A stretch of DNA of 64,000 bases, taken from assembly GCA_037176845.1 (NCBI GenBank), contig JAYKXP010000006.1:186001-250000 (forward strand), written 5' to 3'. Under the pieces are notes generated by a model, which saw only the letters and a list, made by a program, of their open reading frames with translations, searched no databases and had not been told where the DNA came from. Shown here piece after piece: positions 35,358-48,265 of the stretch (position 1 is its first letter; every line of letters begins with the position of its first letter). A program made the translations under genes and the position numbers. The DNA comes from Paramarasmius palmivorus. Its lineage: Eukaryota > Basidiomycota > Agaricomycetes > Agaricales > Marasmiaceae.

Positions 35358-36102
35358 ATGTCGGTGGCAACCTCAACATCTTCCAAGATTAGTGATCACA
35401 CTTCACATACCGAAGCGCCAACCACCTCTGCCAAAGAAGATACCAATGCCGTCAAGGGTACACCATTAGAGAAGGCCGAACCAAAGGCGTCTGAGGACAC
35501 TGCAGAGTCGGCACCATCAAATGCGGATGGTTCGTCATCGGCTGAGCAGGAGGCGAAAGACGGGTCGGAGGTGCGTAACTTATCTCTCCCTGATCAGTGA
35601 TGGTATACTTACGGTTCAACAGGACGCAGAAGGCGCAACAGAGGACATCATAGACATGGAGATATTCAAGCAAATTCTCGATCTTGACGAAGACGACACA
35701 CTCGATTTCTCCAAGGAGATGGTCACCGAATACTTTGTCCAAGCCACCTCGACGTTCACAGATATGGACGGTGCACTGTGCGTCTCCTTCCCGGTCTACA
35801 GGTCAAATACTTTCATACTGATTCCTCGTGCCGACAGTCAAGATAAGAACTTAGAGAAGCTTTCCTCTTTAGGACACTTCCTCAAAGGTTCTTCAGCTAC
35901 TCTCGGTGTATCTGCTGTGCAAAGCTCTTGCGAGAAGATACAAAATTACGGAAAGAAACAGGACGAGTCGGGCGATACTGTCCCAGACACCGTGGCACTC
36001 GACAAGATATCGAATCTCATCAAACAAGTCAAGAAAGATTACCTTGTCGCGGAGACTTGGTTAACGCAGTGGTACAAGGACCGCGGCGCCGAATTGTCAT
36101 GA
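35358..36102 (+). CDS. YPD1: Histidine phosphotransfer protein of the HOG phosphorelay
   Basis: Shuttles phosphate from hybrid histidine kinases (Sln1-type) to response regulators Ssk1 and Skn7 in osmotic and oxidative stress signalling; acts in cytoplasm and nucleus. Three exons, 35358-35570, 35623-35777 and 35838-36102, give 210 aa. The first 75 or so residues are a low-complexity Ser/Thr/Glu/Ala-rich extension absent from yeast Ypd1. The HPt four-helix bundle begins IDMEIFKQILDLDEDD. The phosphorylated His is in LGHFLKGSSATLG (His near residue 133), followed by VQSSCEKIQNYG. The last helix is ISNLIKQVKKDYLVAETWL. The start ATG is the first in frame after a CT-rich leader. Convergent with the Cep57-like gene. 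Confidence 0.95.
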
Positions 36103-37041
36103 GTGTCCGCATTGTCTAATACGATCGCGGGACTTGAGGGAGAGGACGGAGAGCCGTGACCACGATCTTTCCAATTGGCGCGTTGCCCATGCGATGGGAA
36201 AGTCGATATTTTGCGATATGTACATTATGGAGGTGAGAAGTGAAGAAAGGAAAGGAAAGAAGTTGTACACTGGGGGGATGGACTGCAACATTCATTTGAA
36301 AGCAATAAAATCTATCTACCATTGCCCAGATCGGACTCTTTCTTCAAATGTATTTGTCCCCCATTCTCGCTTTTGGCCATTGTTCCTATCACCCGAGCTA
36401 GCGTAGACAACTGTTCCATGCCTCTCTCTCTTCAGCCCGATAATCCTTTAACTTACATGCCTGCGTCTTATCCCCTTTCTTGCTGTCGCTGTATTCTCAA
36501 GCATACTTTACTATACCTCTGTACTATGTACGTGTTTTGCATCATACACGCTCGACCAAGAGAAGCCAACCCATTTTATGTCAACACGACTGTTACTGTT
36601 TATATATAGAAAATTATTTCCCCAATGTAGAAAATCCTGCCCTGACGATTCTAGCCTTCCTCACCCCCACATTGAAGGAGGGGATCGAGGGGTAAATTTT
36701 AATATCGCAAGCCAAAGTCCGTTCATCGATAGATAAACGCCAAGATCAAGTTCACCCTGGCCTACTCAATACCGCCTCAAATCCGTTTTTGGTTGGACCC
36801 GGTTTTAGACTGAACGTTCAGTATGAACAATGTCTTTGAGTGTGATATATACAACGATTGGGATGATCAGATCATTTGTGACACTACTTAGGAAATGCTA
36901 CATATTCATGTAGATGCTGTCGACTACGAATTCGAGATGATAGTGGTTGCCAAACAAGACGTGTAAATGCAAGAAAGAGAATGTATACACACAATTTAGT
37001 GGAAGAAAAAATGTTACCTACATAGGATAATGATAGAGATT
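36103..37041. other. Convergent intergenic region with both 3' UTRs
   Basis: Between the stop codons of YPD1 and the Cep57-like gene. AT-rich, no coding potential of note; the longest ORFs (under 100 codons) have no domain. Confidence 0.5.
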
Positions 37042-40000
37042 TTAAAATGCTGGTTGCGCTTTGGACCCGGATGCTCTCCCCAATGAGCTGGTAGTCTTTG
37101 GGGCGACTCGACTCTGATATCTCTTGTCTGCATCAGGTTTGTCCTGGAAGGTAAGTAAATCGTAGAGAGATGCGATTTGGTCACCCTGAAACGGTTGAGC
37201 GTAAGCGAAAATGAAACAGTTCAGAGGACATCACCTTTTGCTCAAGGATGTCGACAACTTCACGAAGATGCTGTGCCAGCAGGTTTCTCTTCGGGACGTC
37301 AGAGATAGGATCCATATCCTTGTATTGATCGGCAAGCTCAACGTAGACACTATCATTAGCGTTAGTATACTTGTTTTATCGTAAAGAGAGTCGGCACGCC
37401 TCACCCTTTGAAGTGGGTAAAGTCATCCTCAAGTTCCCGAATGACACGAGCGAGAACAGTTTGCTGAGGCAATTCTTTTCTCCTTTCGTAGCTGTCACGG
37501 ACAGGCAGTCCTCTTGCTGTTCTGGCACGGTATGCACCAGTCCCCCTACCAACGCCTTCGTGATGTCCGTCCTCGATGTGGTCTGACCCATCAGCAAACC
37601 CTTCATCCTCGTCATCCTCTGCAACTCGCCGATGCTCCACCTGCCCAAGTCTACTAGGTAGCCAAGAGGGCGAGGTAGGTCGAGCACCCTGCCCGCGTTT
37701 CCGATGGCAAACATTACAGGTCCTCTCATCGTGCTCTGGAGCACTGAAGAAGAGCTTCTCCAGTCGCTCACCCCGGATTTGAGGGAAAGCGCCGGATTCA
37801 TCTGCAGCGTGACGGACAGCACGCCTGTGGTGACCAGAGGCATGAGCAGGTGTCGGAGCTGATGGTCGAGTTACAGGCTGTCGATATGATGTTGAGCGAT
37901 TTGAGCGTGTACTGAGCGCAGGAGAGGCAGCACGGGCTGTACTGATATCGGCCCATTCCGGATGTCGAATTGACTCGTCCATATCCTCTTCCACTTCTAC
38001 GGCTGTCCTCCTCGGATGACGAGGTGGAGGAGAAGCTGACTGCGAGGGCTCTAGGACCTTTGAGTTGAAGTGGGATGGTGAGTCTCCCGATATCTCGGAC
38101 CTCCGTTCCTCAACGTCTGCAGCTATCCGTTGGAGCTCCTCGTCGTCAATGAATCGAGCACTCCTTGACTGCAACATATCGCTTGCACCTCCAGCGGTAG
38201 CACGATCGGTTCGCATTGTCTTGTCAGGCGGATTGGTATTGTCTCGTGAGGAGCCCGGAATAGACATGGGATCGAAAGGCTCTGGTTCTTCATCCTCGTC
38301 TTCCTCGTCAGCCTCAACATCCTCAGTGGCTTCGGCTCCTTCATCCTCTTCCTCCTCTTCCACTTCTGGCTCATGATTCTCACGTGCATCCTCTGCCTCC
38401 ACCTCCTCTGTCGCTTCCAGTACACCCTGCCGGCCAATGGAATTTGACACCGAAGACGAAGTGACGTTCGAGCCGGCCAATGAGTTCTCCCGACTCAGTC
38501 GTCTTTCTTTCAGCCCTTCCTCAACAACGCCACGCAATTGCTCTACTTCTCCGGCGAGTCTCTCGACTTCATCACGAAGCCGTGTAATCTCCTGAGTCCT
38601 TTCTTTAAGAGCTCTAGCGTCAGATTCCCGTAGAGTTCGAAGTTCGACCAAGAGTTCTTGATGAGAGGAAAGCTCTGCAGTCAGACGCGTCAAATGAGAG
38701 CGAAGGGTAGTTATCAAAGCTTCTAGGGCTATAAAACCTATCTTTAGTACAAGCAGCCCAATTGATAATCGAGATAACTACGAAAGGTACTCACCTTTCT
38801 TCTCCTCCACCGCCTCTTTGTAACGTATTGACGCATCTCCGTCATTGGTCATGCTGACCTCCCGAGCCTTCCCTTTCCCCTTGATTGTCTTTTTGGCATC
38901 GGCAACAGCTCGTTCTAGCTCTCGCTGATTTTGAAGGATCACCGTCTCTTTTTCCATAACTCTTGTTCGTTCTCTCGCCACCTCCCGTTTACACACCTCT
39001 AGTTCGTGTTCTAGCTCACGCACTCGGCGTCTTGAGATACTATTCTCGTCTTCAAGATGTGTGAGTTTAGTCTGTATAGTGTTAAGAACGGATAGTAGGC
39101 GAGCTGGAGAAGATACGGTGAGTCATTATTGGAACGCCGACAAGTGGCGCAAAATACCTTCAGTTTCTCTGGGTTCATCACTGCCTGCATAAGGATAGTG
39201 TCTGAGCGCCCCTTTGGCCGGTGACTCTACTGCATTGGTCAGGCCAGTAACATCGGGTAAATGAATCCTGCTCCTAGAGAGGTTGCCACGACTCGCATTC
39301 GTATGCCGTGACATGTCACCTTCGGGCATCTCGTCACGCAAAGCAGCACGGGTGGGTGTCGTAGAGGATTTGTGACCAGGACGTCTTTCCAAATCCGCAT
39401 CGACATCTCGAGATACTCCTCGTGCGTGTTTTGGCAACTTTGTTGACGTTGAAGAGGAAGGTGTGGGTGGCTGAAGACGTACTTCAGGTTGTGGCGGCGG
39501 CGGAGGTGCGTTATGTGAAGGGAAAATGTTGGCTCGCTTGTTCGAGGGACGGGGTCTGGGTGTAGGCAGGTCTTTTTCGTCAGGGAGAAGGGATGATTGT
39601 CGGGCTAAAGGCGATGCGCCATGGTGGAGTATGCTAGGTGTAGGTTGTGCATCTGGTAGATTGGATGACCGGTGATGGGGTGAATAGGTACGAGGGCTTC
39701 TAGGTCGTTTGGGTGAGAATGATACACGCCGTAAGGAGTCTGTAATCCTGGGTCGAGAAGTTGGGCCTTCAGAGTCAGAAGACGAGGATGCGGATGAAGA
39801 GTAATTAGACCGTGCAAGGTCGGTACGGGAACGCAACGCAGGCGGAGGTGCATGGCCTGACTGAAGGAGTCTATCGAGTTCTGCCGTACTGTCGACCACG
39901 AGTGGGTCAAATGTGAGACCAGCGCCAGCAGCCTGAATAGAGGTTTTTCGATTAGAAAGGCAGGAGGAAATTAGCAAAATACTCACCGAATATTTTGAAC

Positions 40001-40478
40001 GTGAAGGATCTCCGTCGAAAATGCTCAATTTACTGTCCACTCCACCTAGCATCGCATGTAAAGGTCTATCGGGATCATACTCTGCACCACTCAAACTGAC
40101 TTCACGCCTTGCTCCCCGTTGTCCACCCAGCCCAGCAGTCAGAGTCAGTGCACTCGCGTGATGTGCTGCCGTCGACATGGTTCCGCCTTCGTAAGGATGA
40201 ATGCCTTCGTCGTCGTCGCCTGTGCGATACGACCACGCATTATGGATATCGCCGTCGAAATGGTCGCCAGAACGATGAATAAACGACCCGAAATCATTGA
40301 ATGGTGAAGGACCAGAATTGTGTCTCGGATATTCTACGCTTTCGTCGTCATACTCGTCCTGCGACGAGAGACGAATAGAGAGGTCGGTGTTCTGTAGGTT
40401 GTGCTCTAGTTGAATACGATCCTGCTCAATTTGGTCGCCTTTTATGCGATTCAGAGCCTGGCGCTGAGGTTTCTTCAT
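37042..40478 (-). CDS. Cep57/Ppc89-like spindle pole coiled-coil protein
   Basis: About 1,070 aa in about six exons. The N-terminal half is disordered and Ser/Pro/Arg-rich. A long coiled coil follows, from LNTIQTKLTHLEDENSISRRR through LEHELEVCKREV and ALITTLRSHLTRL to RDEVERLAGEVEQLR. A strongly acidic run (Glu/Asp, about 38260-38400) and a second disordered region come next. The motif CNVCHRKRGQG could bind a metal or be structural. The C-terminus, VLARVIRELEDDFTHFKGVY, then RNLLAQHLREVVDILEQKGDQIASLYDLL, matches the Cep57 microtubule-binding domain (KxxQIxSLYD-like end). Such proteins anchor components at centrosomes or, in fission yeast (Ppc89), at the spindle pole body. The first ATG has an upstream in-frame stop, but a possible acceptor ('ttcttgttcag') just upstream leaves room for an extra 5' exon. 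Confidence 0.82.
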
Positions 40479-40693
40479 CGCAGTGACCGGTGTCGCAGGA
40501 GTCGAGGAGGTGGTCGAGGTCGCTGAACAAGAACCAGCGAAAGGTCCGGGTTAGGTCGCCGGTCCAAAAACAGAAATCAACACAGGCGCGAGGCATCACG
40601 TGTACGCGTTACATCATGTGCCGATGTCATGTAATGCATTGGACGCAAAAATAATACTCTGGTTCTTTCAAGTTCAACAATTATAACCTGTGT

Positions 40694-42000
40694 CTATGTA
40701 GAATTAAGTCCAAGGCTCCTCTCCAGAGCTACAGTCCTCATGTCTGTCTCTGTTATAGTCGTTTCGTCAAGTGATCTCCGTCTTCTGCCAGGCGAAGTGC
40801 TACGATCTCGACGGATTGTTCCTGAGACGAATTATAATCAGATGGTGCTAGCATGGTAACCAGATAACATACCACTTCTTGAAGGGGTGCCCATCCTGCT
40901 TGACCTCGATCCGGTCGAGCGTGTCGTTGCAGACGGCGACCCACTCCTTGGTGATCCAATTGCGGAATTGGGTGGCGTACCACCTCTACTACCTCTCCCT
41001 CTCAGTGTCGGCCCAGTTATTGACGTCGTTCTCGCATGTTGATGTGGTTGCGCAGGCGGTGGTGCTTTCTTCCAGAACATCAGCCTTCCCCACCATCTAG
41101 CGTTCCTCTCCAGCCTCGCTACCTCTTCTCTTTTCCGCTCAAATGCGGAACGGTACCGTTCGTATGATTCGCGGAATTGTTTGTCTACTTTGGAGGAGAA
41201 TATGAGTTCTCCGCGGGGATTGGTTGCGGGTGGTATGGGTGAAATCGTGACTGCTTTCCCTTGGGATGGTGAACGGCGACGAGAGCGATTACTCTCCTCG
41301 TCTGAAGGTGACGGTGAGGATGCTCTTGAGCCTCGGGGTGTAGATGCTCGGCTGTCTGGTCTGCGGTTGGTTTGATCCTCTAGCCGAGGAAAGAAGAATG
41401 AAAGAGGGTTGAAGTAGAACTTGGATCGTAATGGTGGTTTTCTAACATTCAAATACATGTTAAATGAGCGTAATGCTTTATTCGCATGCGGGACATATCT
41501 AGCCAAATCGATTAGGAACATTTTCGATGGATAGGCTTGAGCCTGGGGCTTACTTGTTGGCATACGCAATCTTCTCAGAATATAACCCACTCGCAAAGAA
41601 CAGAACCAACGTTGTCACACTGACAAACAACAGGCCACTCGTAAAGTATGGATGCAGTGTCACAGGCGTTTCGGGGCGGTAGACGTCAGGGAGTAGTCGT
41701 TGCAAGAGTATGTTGTATGGTATCGCCAGCAAGGACGAGTGTGGTGGCATTAGAACTTCCCATAGCAGAAAAGCAATTACCAGTAGTAACTGCAATAAGA
41801 AGACTAAGAGACTGGTCAGTATGTTACCAAGAACCTAGGGCATGTTGAAACGCACGTTGATATCTCGATTTCCGCTTCTGCAAATTAGCAGCATTGGTCT
41901 TGAGCCTTTCCTCGAACAATAAGAGATCACGGTAGACTGAAGGGTCATTGGGAGGATGGTGTACACTTCTTGTTGGTGGTGGTGTTGAGCGGGGAGCCAT
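40694..42000 (-). CDS. Spo7-like regulatory subunit of the Nem1-Spo7 phosphatase
   Basis: The ER/nuclear-envelope partner of Nem1; the complex dephosphorylates the lipin Pah1 and so controls phospholipid versus triacylglycerol synthesis. The N-terminus MAPRSTPPPTRSVHHPP leads to YRDLLLFEERLKTNAANLQKRKSRYQ, the Spo7 signature helix. Two membrane segments follow: LFLLQLLLVIAFLLWEVL and TSGLLFVSVTTLVLFFASGLY. After YVPHANKALRSFNMYLN the protein has a long Ser/Arg/Pro-rich cytosolic tail, including KVDKQFRESYERYRSAFERKREEV and many RxxS sites. The tail is longer than in yeast Spo7. The last exon gives GTIRRDRSTSPGRRRRSLDE and ends LGLNST with TAG at 40694-40696. Five or so exons. Family assignment rests on the N-terminal helix plus two-TM layout. 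Confidence 0.83.
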
Positions 42001-42267
42001 TTGTTTCCGCCCACATCGGTCCGACCCCACGTGCATTTTCTTTGGGGCAGGTGGATTGCCACTTGTAATTTCCGAACTCGTTCAGCCATCCAGCGGTACC
42101 AGGCTGTAACCTGCATCTCAAACCTTATTTGGACAACCTTGTGCGTATCAATCATTGACTTCCCTCTCTTCTACAGCAGTTTTACAATATCTTATAGTAA
42201 ACGTACGACGCCTACATGTTACGTGTGCCCAAAAAATTCGTGTATCATCTCATATTTCATTATTCTC

Positions 42268-44139
42268 TCAAGCCTTCTCTCCAACCTTGTCATCACTTCT
42301 GATAGAGGCAGACTCCGCATCATTCTGTTGTGCAGCACCATCACCAGTCGAATCCACTGGAATCCTATATGCAGGCACAAAGTTGACTGCGATGGCATAC
42401 GTTAATGCGCTGACGAAGAACATGGTTGGGACAATCATGGCAAAGCCAGTGTTGTTACGGAGGTCGGCAACGTGTCCTAGGAGTGGAGGAACTAAAAACG
42501 AATGATGGCCATTTAATATCAAGGTCAAACTGAACGGGAAGGAATACACACCAGCAGCACCGCCAGCAACACCGGCAACGATCCAACCGGAACCTCTCTA
42601 AAGTGAGTCGCAGTTAGTGCCAGATTGACGAGACGTAATAGGCTTCCCAACCTTTGTATGTTTACCCAGACCACGGATTCCGAGTGCTACGATTGTGGGG
42701 AAGCACACACTCTCAAAGAAGAAGGCGATCATCATCATGGCTAGACCGGTATTGCCGATTGTATCAATGCTGGCTGCGCAGAATGCCACAACACCCGCCA
42801 AGTAGATCAAGAAGACGATCCGAGGCTTCACGAATTTCATGAAACCTAATGAGCTATCAGCGAAGGCGGAAACTGGTGTGAAAATTAATACGGACCAGCA
42901 CCCGTGAAACGACCGACAGCAAAGCATCCTTGGGCCGCAGCCAAGAATTTGGCACCGAGAGCAGAGTCTGTGTTCGGACGAATTTCGGTGACATAGTTGA
43001 TAAAGTACCCAGCGATGGCGACTACAGGTATCGCTAGTCAGAGACTTGCTGATGGAAAACGTTGGGGAAGCGTACCTTGAGCACCGGTATAGCAAAACTG
43101 AGCCCAAGCAGCGTGGAACAGCCGATATTGCTTGCGGAAAGGTTCTTCGCTGGCTTTCTGATCAACATGGGTCGTCTGAGCTTGTTCAGCCATATCGGCA
43201 TCTGCATAATGCCTTGAGTTTATCGTTTTGTCTATAGAGGGCATCGACGAACCTGTGACTTCAGGTATGACGGAAAAGTAGAAGACGATCGCAAGCGAGA
43301 ATACAAAGATTCCGATGGCCAGGTACACCCATTGTACAGACTTGAGAGCATCCACGGAATCACCAGTCTCCTTAAAGAAGACATAGGATCCGAGCACGGG
43401 TCCAACGACTGCGAGAGTGGAAGATGAGCAAAGCGTCGTTTCACGGAGAACCTTAAGGATATACCTGTACCAACAGCCTGAACAGCCTGCGCTAGATTGA
43501 TACGCAGTTCCGCATATTTGGGTGGACCGGTGACTAAAAAGGGCTTTAGAGTCACTTCATCGATTCTCTAAACCTAGAGCTTCTTACCAGCCATATACGG
43601 GTTTGCTGCGGTTTCCAAACAGCCCAGGCCACTTCCGATAACAAATGTCGCCCCGCAAAATCCACCAAAGCTAGCTTTTAACCCAGCTGGCCACATGCAA
43701 AAGGCACCGATTCCATAGAGGACCAATCCGAGGATGAATACTGCTCGGTAGCCGTAGTGTCTTAACACCCAATTACCGTACCCGAGAGATGCGAGAGGAT
43801 AGGCTCCAAAGTAAGCGGCTTGAAGTCCAGAAGAACGTGTACGTGTGATGCCGAGAGTATTCTGGAAGTGCTTGTTCAGAGTATCGAGGAGCCCATAAGC
43901 AAAACCCTACAGAGCATACTTATTAATACACGATACTATCATCCAATGAAAGAGACCACTTGCCCATAAAAAGTACAGAATTGTGACCAAGAACAAGGGG
44001 AAGAGAGTTTCCCTTCAGAGCGATGATATCAACGGTTGAATGGGCAAAGATAATGATGAACCACGAACCTAAGCGTCAGGTCCGCTGCCTTTGTGACACG
44101 GTTTCCAACCTTGAGAGTGTGCCTCTTGAACTGAAGCAT
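42268..44139 (-). CDS. MFS sugar transporter, L-fucose permease (FucP/FHS) type
   Basis: Proton-coupled sugar symporter of the FHS branch of the major facilitator superfamily. MLQFKRHTLKVGNRVTKAADLTLRETLFPLFLVTILYFLWGFAYGLLD is read across two short introns; the RxxLxPLxLVxxLFFLWGxxxGLxD pattern is the FucP TM1 signature. Then NKHFQNTLGITRTRSSGLQAAYFGAY, GYGNWVLRHYGYRAVFILGLVLYG and SGLGCLETAANPYM follow; the last (ETxxNPY) is the FHS motif. The C-terminal half has YTGAQVAIAGYFINYV, FFFESVCFPTIVALGI and VPPLLGHVAD, ending DDKVGEKA. Eight or so exons; complete. Fungal members are poorly characterised, so L-fucose is a family default, not evidence. The start lies 421 bp from BMS1 in divergent orientation. 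Confidence 0.88.
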
Positions 44140-44560
44140 GGTGACGGGAAGGCGGGCGAAAAGTGACAGAGAGGGCACCTCATCGAGAGCGGTCGCGAAA
44201 CTCTTTATACTCTGTCACCTCATGATCATTTTTTTCTCCGGATTGTCCCTGTATTGATCCCCGCACAGTTTATGCGGGGATGGTGTTGTGGAGAGGTCTG
44301 AATTTTGAAAACTGTTGCGGGGTGCAGGAGGTCATCTGAGCAAATCTCAACGCGGGATGAGGTCAAATATCGTACCGGCTCGCATACGCATCAAATGATC
44401 GCAGAGGAAATGAATTGCGTCTCTTCGGATATCGGACTGGAATTTTCAACATTGCGTGCAAACACAAGGAGAGCCGCCCGCGCCCCTGAGCGCTTACTGA
44501 AACCCTAACCTTAGCGCCTGTCAAAATTTTTGGGAATTCTGATCTTCCTCGTCGTCCGCC
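44140..44560. promoter_or_regulatory. Divergent promoter region (FucP-like / BMS1)
   Basis: 421 bp between outward-facing starts. It includes a hairpin-like 'ccccgcacagtttatgcgggg' stretch near 44260-44280 (perfect arms CCCCGCA/TGCGGGG), which may be a binding site or chance. The BMS1 side carries 'gaaaccctaacc' near 44500, a telobox-like AACCCTA word seen before some ribosome-biogenesis genes. Confidence 0.4.
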
Positions 44561-47500
44561 ATGGAGGACAGACCTCACAAACCTCATCGTCCTGCTCACT
44601 CTGGTTCGAAAGCTGAAAAGAAGGATAAAGGAAAGGGAAAGGAGAAGCAGCATGGCTTCAATGAAAAAGTATGTGGCCGTCCAGGGAGAAACCAATTCAG
44701 ATAACTCATAAACTGCTAGGCGTTTGCACCAAAATCAGGTCGCAATGCTGATCGTCAAGGGAGAAGAAATGTAGAAAGGGATCAAACGCGACTTCATGTT
44801 CCACTAGTTAACAGGACTCCAGACGACGAACCTCCACCAGTTGTTGTCGCGATAGTTGGGCCGCCGGGAGTTGGTAAAACGACGCTGTTGAAAAGTCTCG
44901 TCAGGCGGTATACAAAACAGACTCTCAACGAAGCCAAGGGTCCCATCACGGTGGTCAGTGGGAAGAAACGTCGCATCACGTTTATAGAATGCAACAACGA
45001 CCTCAATAGTATGATCGACATTGGCAAAATCGCCGACCTAGTGCTGCTGATGATTGATGGTTCGTTTGGCTTTGAAATGGTGCGTGAGCTCGGGTGACAG
45101 TACTCCTCCATCATGCGCTAAAGATAGAACGCAGGAAACATTCGAATTTCTCAACATTCTCCAATCTCACGGATTTCCGAAAGTCATCGGAGTCTTGACG
45201 CACCTAGATCTTATCAAAAAAGCCGCCACACTCCGCGCGACAAAGAAACAGCTCAAAAAGCGATTTTGGACAGAAATATACCAAGGTGCTAAACTATTCT
45301 ACCTCTCCGGAGTTCTCAATGGTCGGTATCCTGATACCGAGATACTCAACCTGTCCCGCTTCATCAGCGTGATGAAGTTCCGACCCCTCGTATTCCGCAA
45401 TACACATCCTTATCTTCTAGCCGACCGTCTGGAAGATCTCACCCCCCGTGAGCTCATCAGGACGAGCAAAGGGAAATGTGATCGGACAGTTACTGTTTAC
45501 GGCTATGTTCGTGGAACGAATTTGCGTATGGGGACCAAGGTTCATATCCCCGGAGTGGGGGACTTGGAAATGAAGAGCGTCACAAAGCTGGGCGATCCTT
45601 GTCCATTGCCCGATGCTGATTCGGAGAAACGGCGCAAGCTAAGCGAGAAGAAGAAACTCCTCGTCCATGCGCCGATGAGTGATGTCGGAGGAGTTATGTA
45701 TGACAAGGATGCAGTCTACATCAATGTCCCTGGTAGCTTCACACGAGGGAATACAGATGGTAAGTGACCCGCTTGTTGGTCCTATTTGCGCGGTACTCAT
45801 GCCACTGCCAGTTCCCCAGGGAGAAGGCGAGCAGATGGTTATGGACTTGCAAGATGCTGGGTTGACACTTGAAGATGCTGTGGTCCAGAGCCAGATTCGT
45901 CTCTTCGGCTCATCATCCAAGCATCTAATCGTGAACCAGAAATCTGATGTCGAGGTTGAGGATGACGAGGGGTCAATTGTGTTCGATGAAGAAAGTGAGG
46001 GAAGTGGTGACGAGGAAGAGGAAGTCGGCTCCGAGATGGATTCGGACGACGATGAAGCCGAAATTGACATGGATCAACTTCGAGCGGATCCGCGGAATAC
46101 AGGCCGATCAAAACCTCGAGACGTGTCCCGTTCGATGCCATCGTCGAGCAAGAAGCAGCGTACAGAGGTTGATTTTGCGGATAGTGATTCAGATCTCGGT
46201 GGCGACGAAGACGGGGAGGACTTAATTGGGGGCCGACGGACTCGGTTTGGAGACGAGGAAGACATCGACATCGACAGCGATGAAGATGCTGAGATGGAGT
46301 CCGAGGACGAGAACGTGGACGACGATGACGCCCCGAGATGGAAAGCCAATCTTGCCGCAAAGGCCGCAGAGGCATTTAGCAAGCGACCGCGGCGGCGAGA
46401 TTGGATGAAGCTCATATATTCCAGCTCTTTGTCTCCCGAAGAGGTGCTGTCAGAGGATCCGAATGGGTTACTGAAGCGAAAAATGGCAGACGCAGAGAAG
46501 GAGATGGAAGAGGACGAGGATGACTTCTTTAGACCAATGAATAAGTCGACCTTGAAGAATCCGCATGAAGAAGAGGCTGACAGGACGAAAGAGGCGGTAG
46601 ATTCAGAGGCGTTGCGGAAGTGGGAGGATGAAGATATGCTCGAGTCTATCCGAAATCTATTCATCACTGGCGAGGCAACACAGGAGACGAATGCTGACGA
46701 CAATTCCCCTGAAAATGAAGATGGTGATGACGGTGGCGACTTTGAGGACCTTGAAGCCACCGGTGCCGATCCAACAGCATTGACGAGTCCTGCACCCCCT
46801 GTTGTCGATACCGAAGCTGCCCGCGCAGCGGCTCTGGCGGCGAAGAAGGAAGCTCTCAAACGCAAATTTGACGAGCAATACGACGACCCGGAGGCTTCAA
46901 AGCTCGATTTTTACGACGAGAAGAAGGAAGAGATGGCTCGTCAACTCCAATTGAACCGCGCCGAGTTTGAGAACATGGACGAGGACTCTCGATCGCTTGT
47001 CGAAGGTTTCCGTCCAGGTGCCTACGTTCGGATAGAGCTAACGGATGTGCCGTGTGAGCTCGTAGAGTACTTCGACCCAACATATCCCATCGTTGTGGGA
47101 GGCCTTCTTCCCGCCGAAGAGCGCTTTGGGTATGTCCAAGTCAGGATCAAACGACATCGGTGGTACACAAAGCCCCTGAAGACGAACGACCCACTCATCT
47201 TCTCGTTGGGCTGGAGACGCTTCCAGTCCGTACCCATCTATTCCCTGGACGACCACTCGATCCGTATGCGAATGCTCAAGTATACTCCGGAGCATATGCA
47301 CTGCTACGCTACGTTTTACGGACCAGTTTCACTGCCGAATACTGGCTTCTGTGCATTCAACTCTCTGTCCGGGGATGTTGCTGGGTTCAGGGTGTCTGCC
47401 ACCGGAGTCGTCCTTGATATCGACCGTTCTGTCAAGATCGTAAAGAAGCTCAAATTAACGGGCGTACCGTTCAAGATCTGGAAGAACACAGCCTTTGTCA

Positions 47501-48265
47501 AGGACATGTTCTCTACAGCATTGGAGGTGGCCAAATTTGAGGGTGCGAACATCAGGACCGTATCTGGGATCAGAGGACAGGTGAAGAAGGCTTTACCGAA
47601 ACCAGACGGCGCGTTCCGTGCCACTTTTGAAGATAAGGTGTTGCACAGCGGTCAGTACCTATCATTTATTAACCCGAGACTAGACTAATAGATCTAATAC
47701 AGACATCATCTTCCTCCGAGCCTGGTATTCCATATCGCCTCGCAAGTTCTACAACCCTGTAACTTCTTTACTTCTCTCCGACAAGTCACATTGGTCGGGC
47801 ATGAGACTCACCGGTCAGGTTCGACGCGACGAAGGCCTCAAGACACCGCTAAACGTCAACTCAACGTACAAAAAGATTGAACGGCCACACCGGAAATTCA
47901 ATCCACTCGTAGTTCCCAAGAAGCTTCAAGCCGCCTTGCCGTACGCTTCCAAACCCAAGCTGATGAAAGCCCAGAGTAAACCGACCTACTTGCAATCGCG
48001 CGCGGTGGTGATGGAGCCTGAGGAAAAGAAGGCTGTCGCCTTGATGCAGCAGATCCGTGCATTAAGAAAAGATCAAATCGACAGGCGAAAGGAAAAGAAG
48101 GCTGAGAAAAGGGCGAAACATCAAAAGGAGATAGAGAAGGAAGCTGCGAAAAAGGGCGAGAAGGAGAAGGAGAAGAGAAAGGAGTACATGAGACTCGCAG
48201 GGCAGAAGAGCAAACGACAGGAAGATATGGAAGAGGGAAGGTCGAGTAAACGACGGAAAACATGA
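44561..48265 (+). CDS. BMS1: Ribosome biogenesis GTPase BMS1
   Basis: Nucleolar GTPase of the small-subunit processome; it delivers Rcl1 and is needed for 18S rRNA processing. Five exons separated by introns 44669-44719, 45080-45134, 45760-45811 and 47651-47702; 1164 aa. The basic N-terminus is followed by the P-loop [11 protein letters not shown] at about residue 85, [20 protein letters not shown], and the G4-like THLD. The AARP2CN region includes [14 protein letters not shown] and [22 protein letters not shown] long acidic, disordered middle (Glu/Asp-rich, about 45950-46900) links to the C-terminal RIBIOP domain: [23 protein letters not shown], then [45 protein letters not shown] and [10 protein letters not shown]. 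It ends in a Lys/Arg/Glu-rich nucleolar-type tail. The start is the first ATG in frame. Confidence 0.95.

Noticed and set aside
46074..46865. 263-codon minus-strand Ser-rich ORF
   Set aside because: Mirror of the Glu/Asp-rich region of BMS1; acidic codons read as Ser/Leu on the other strand.
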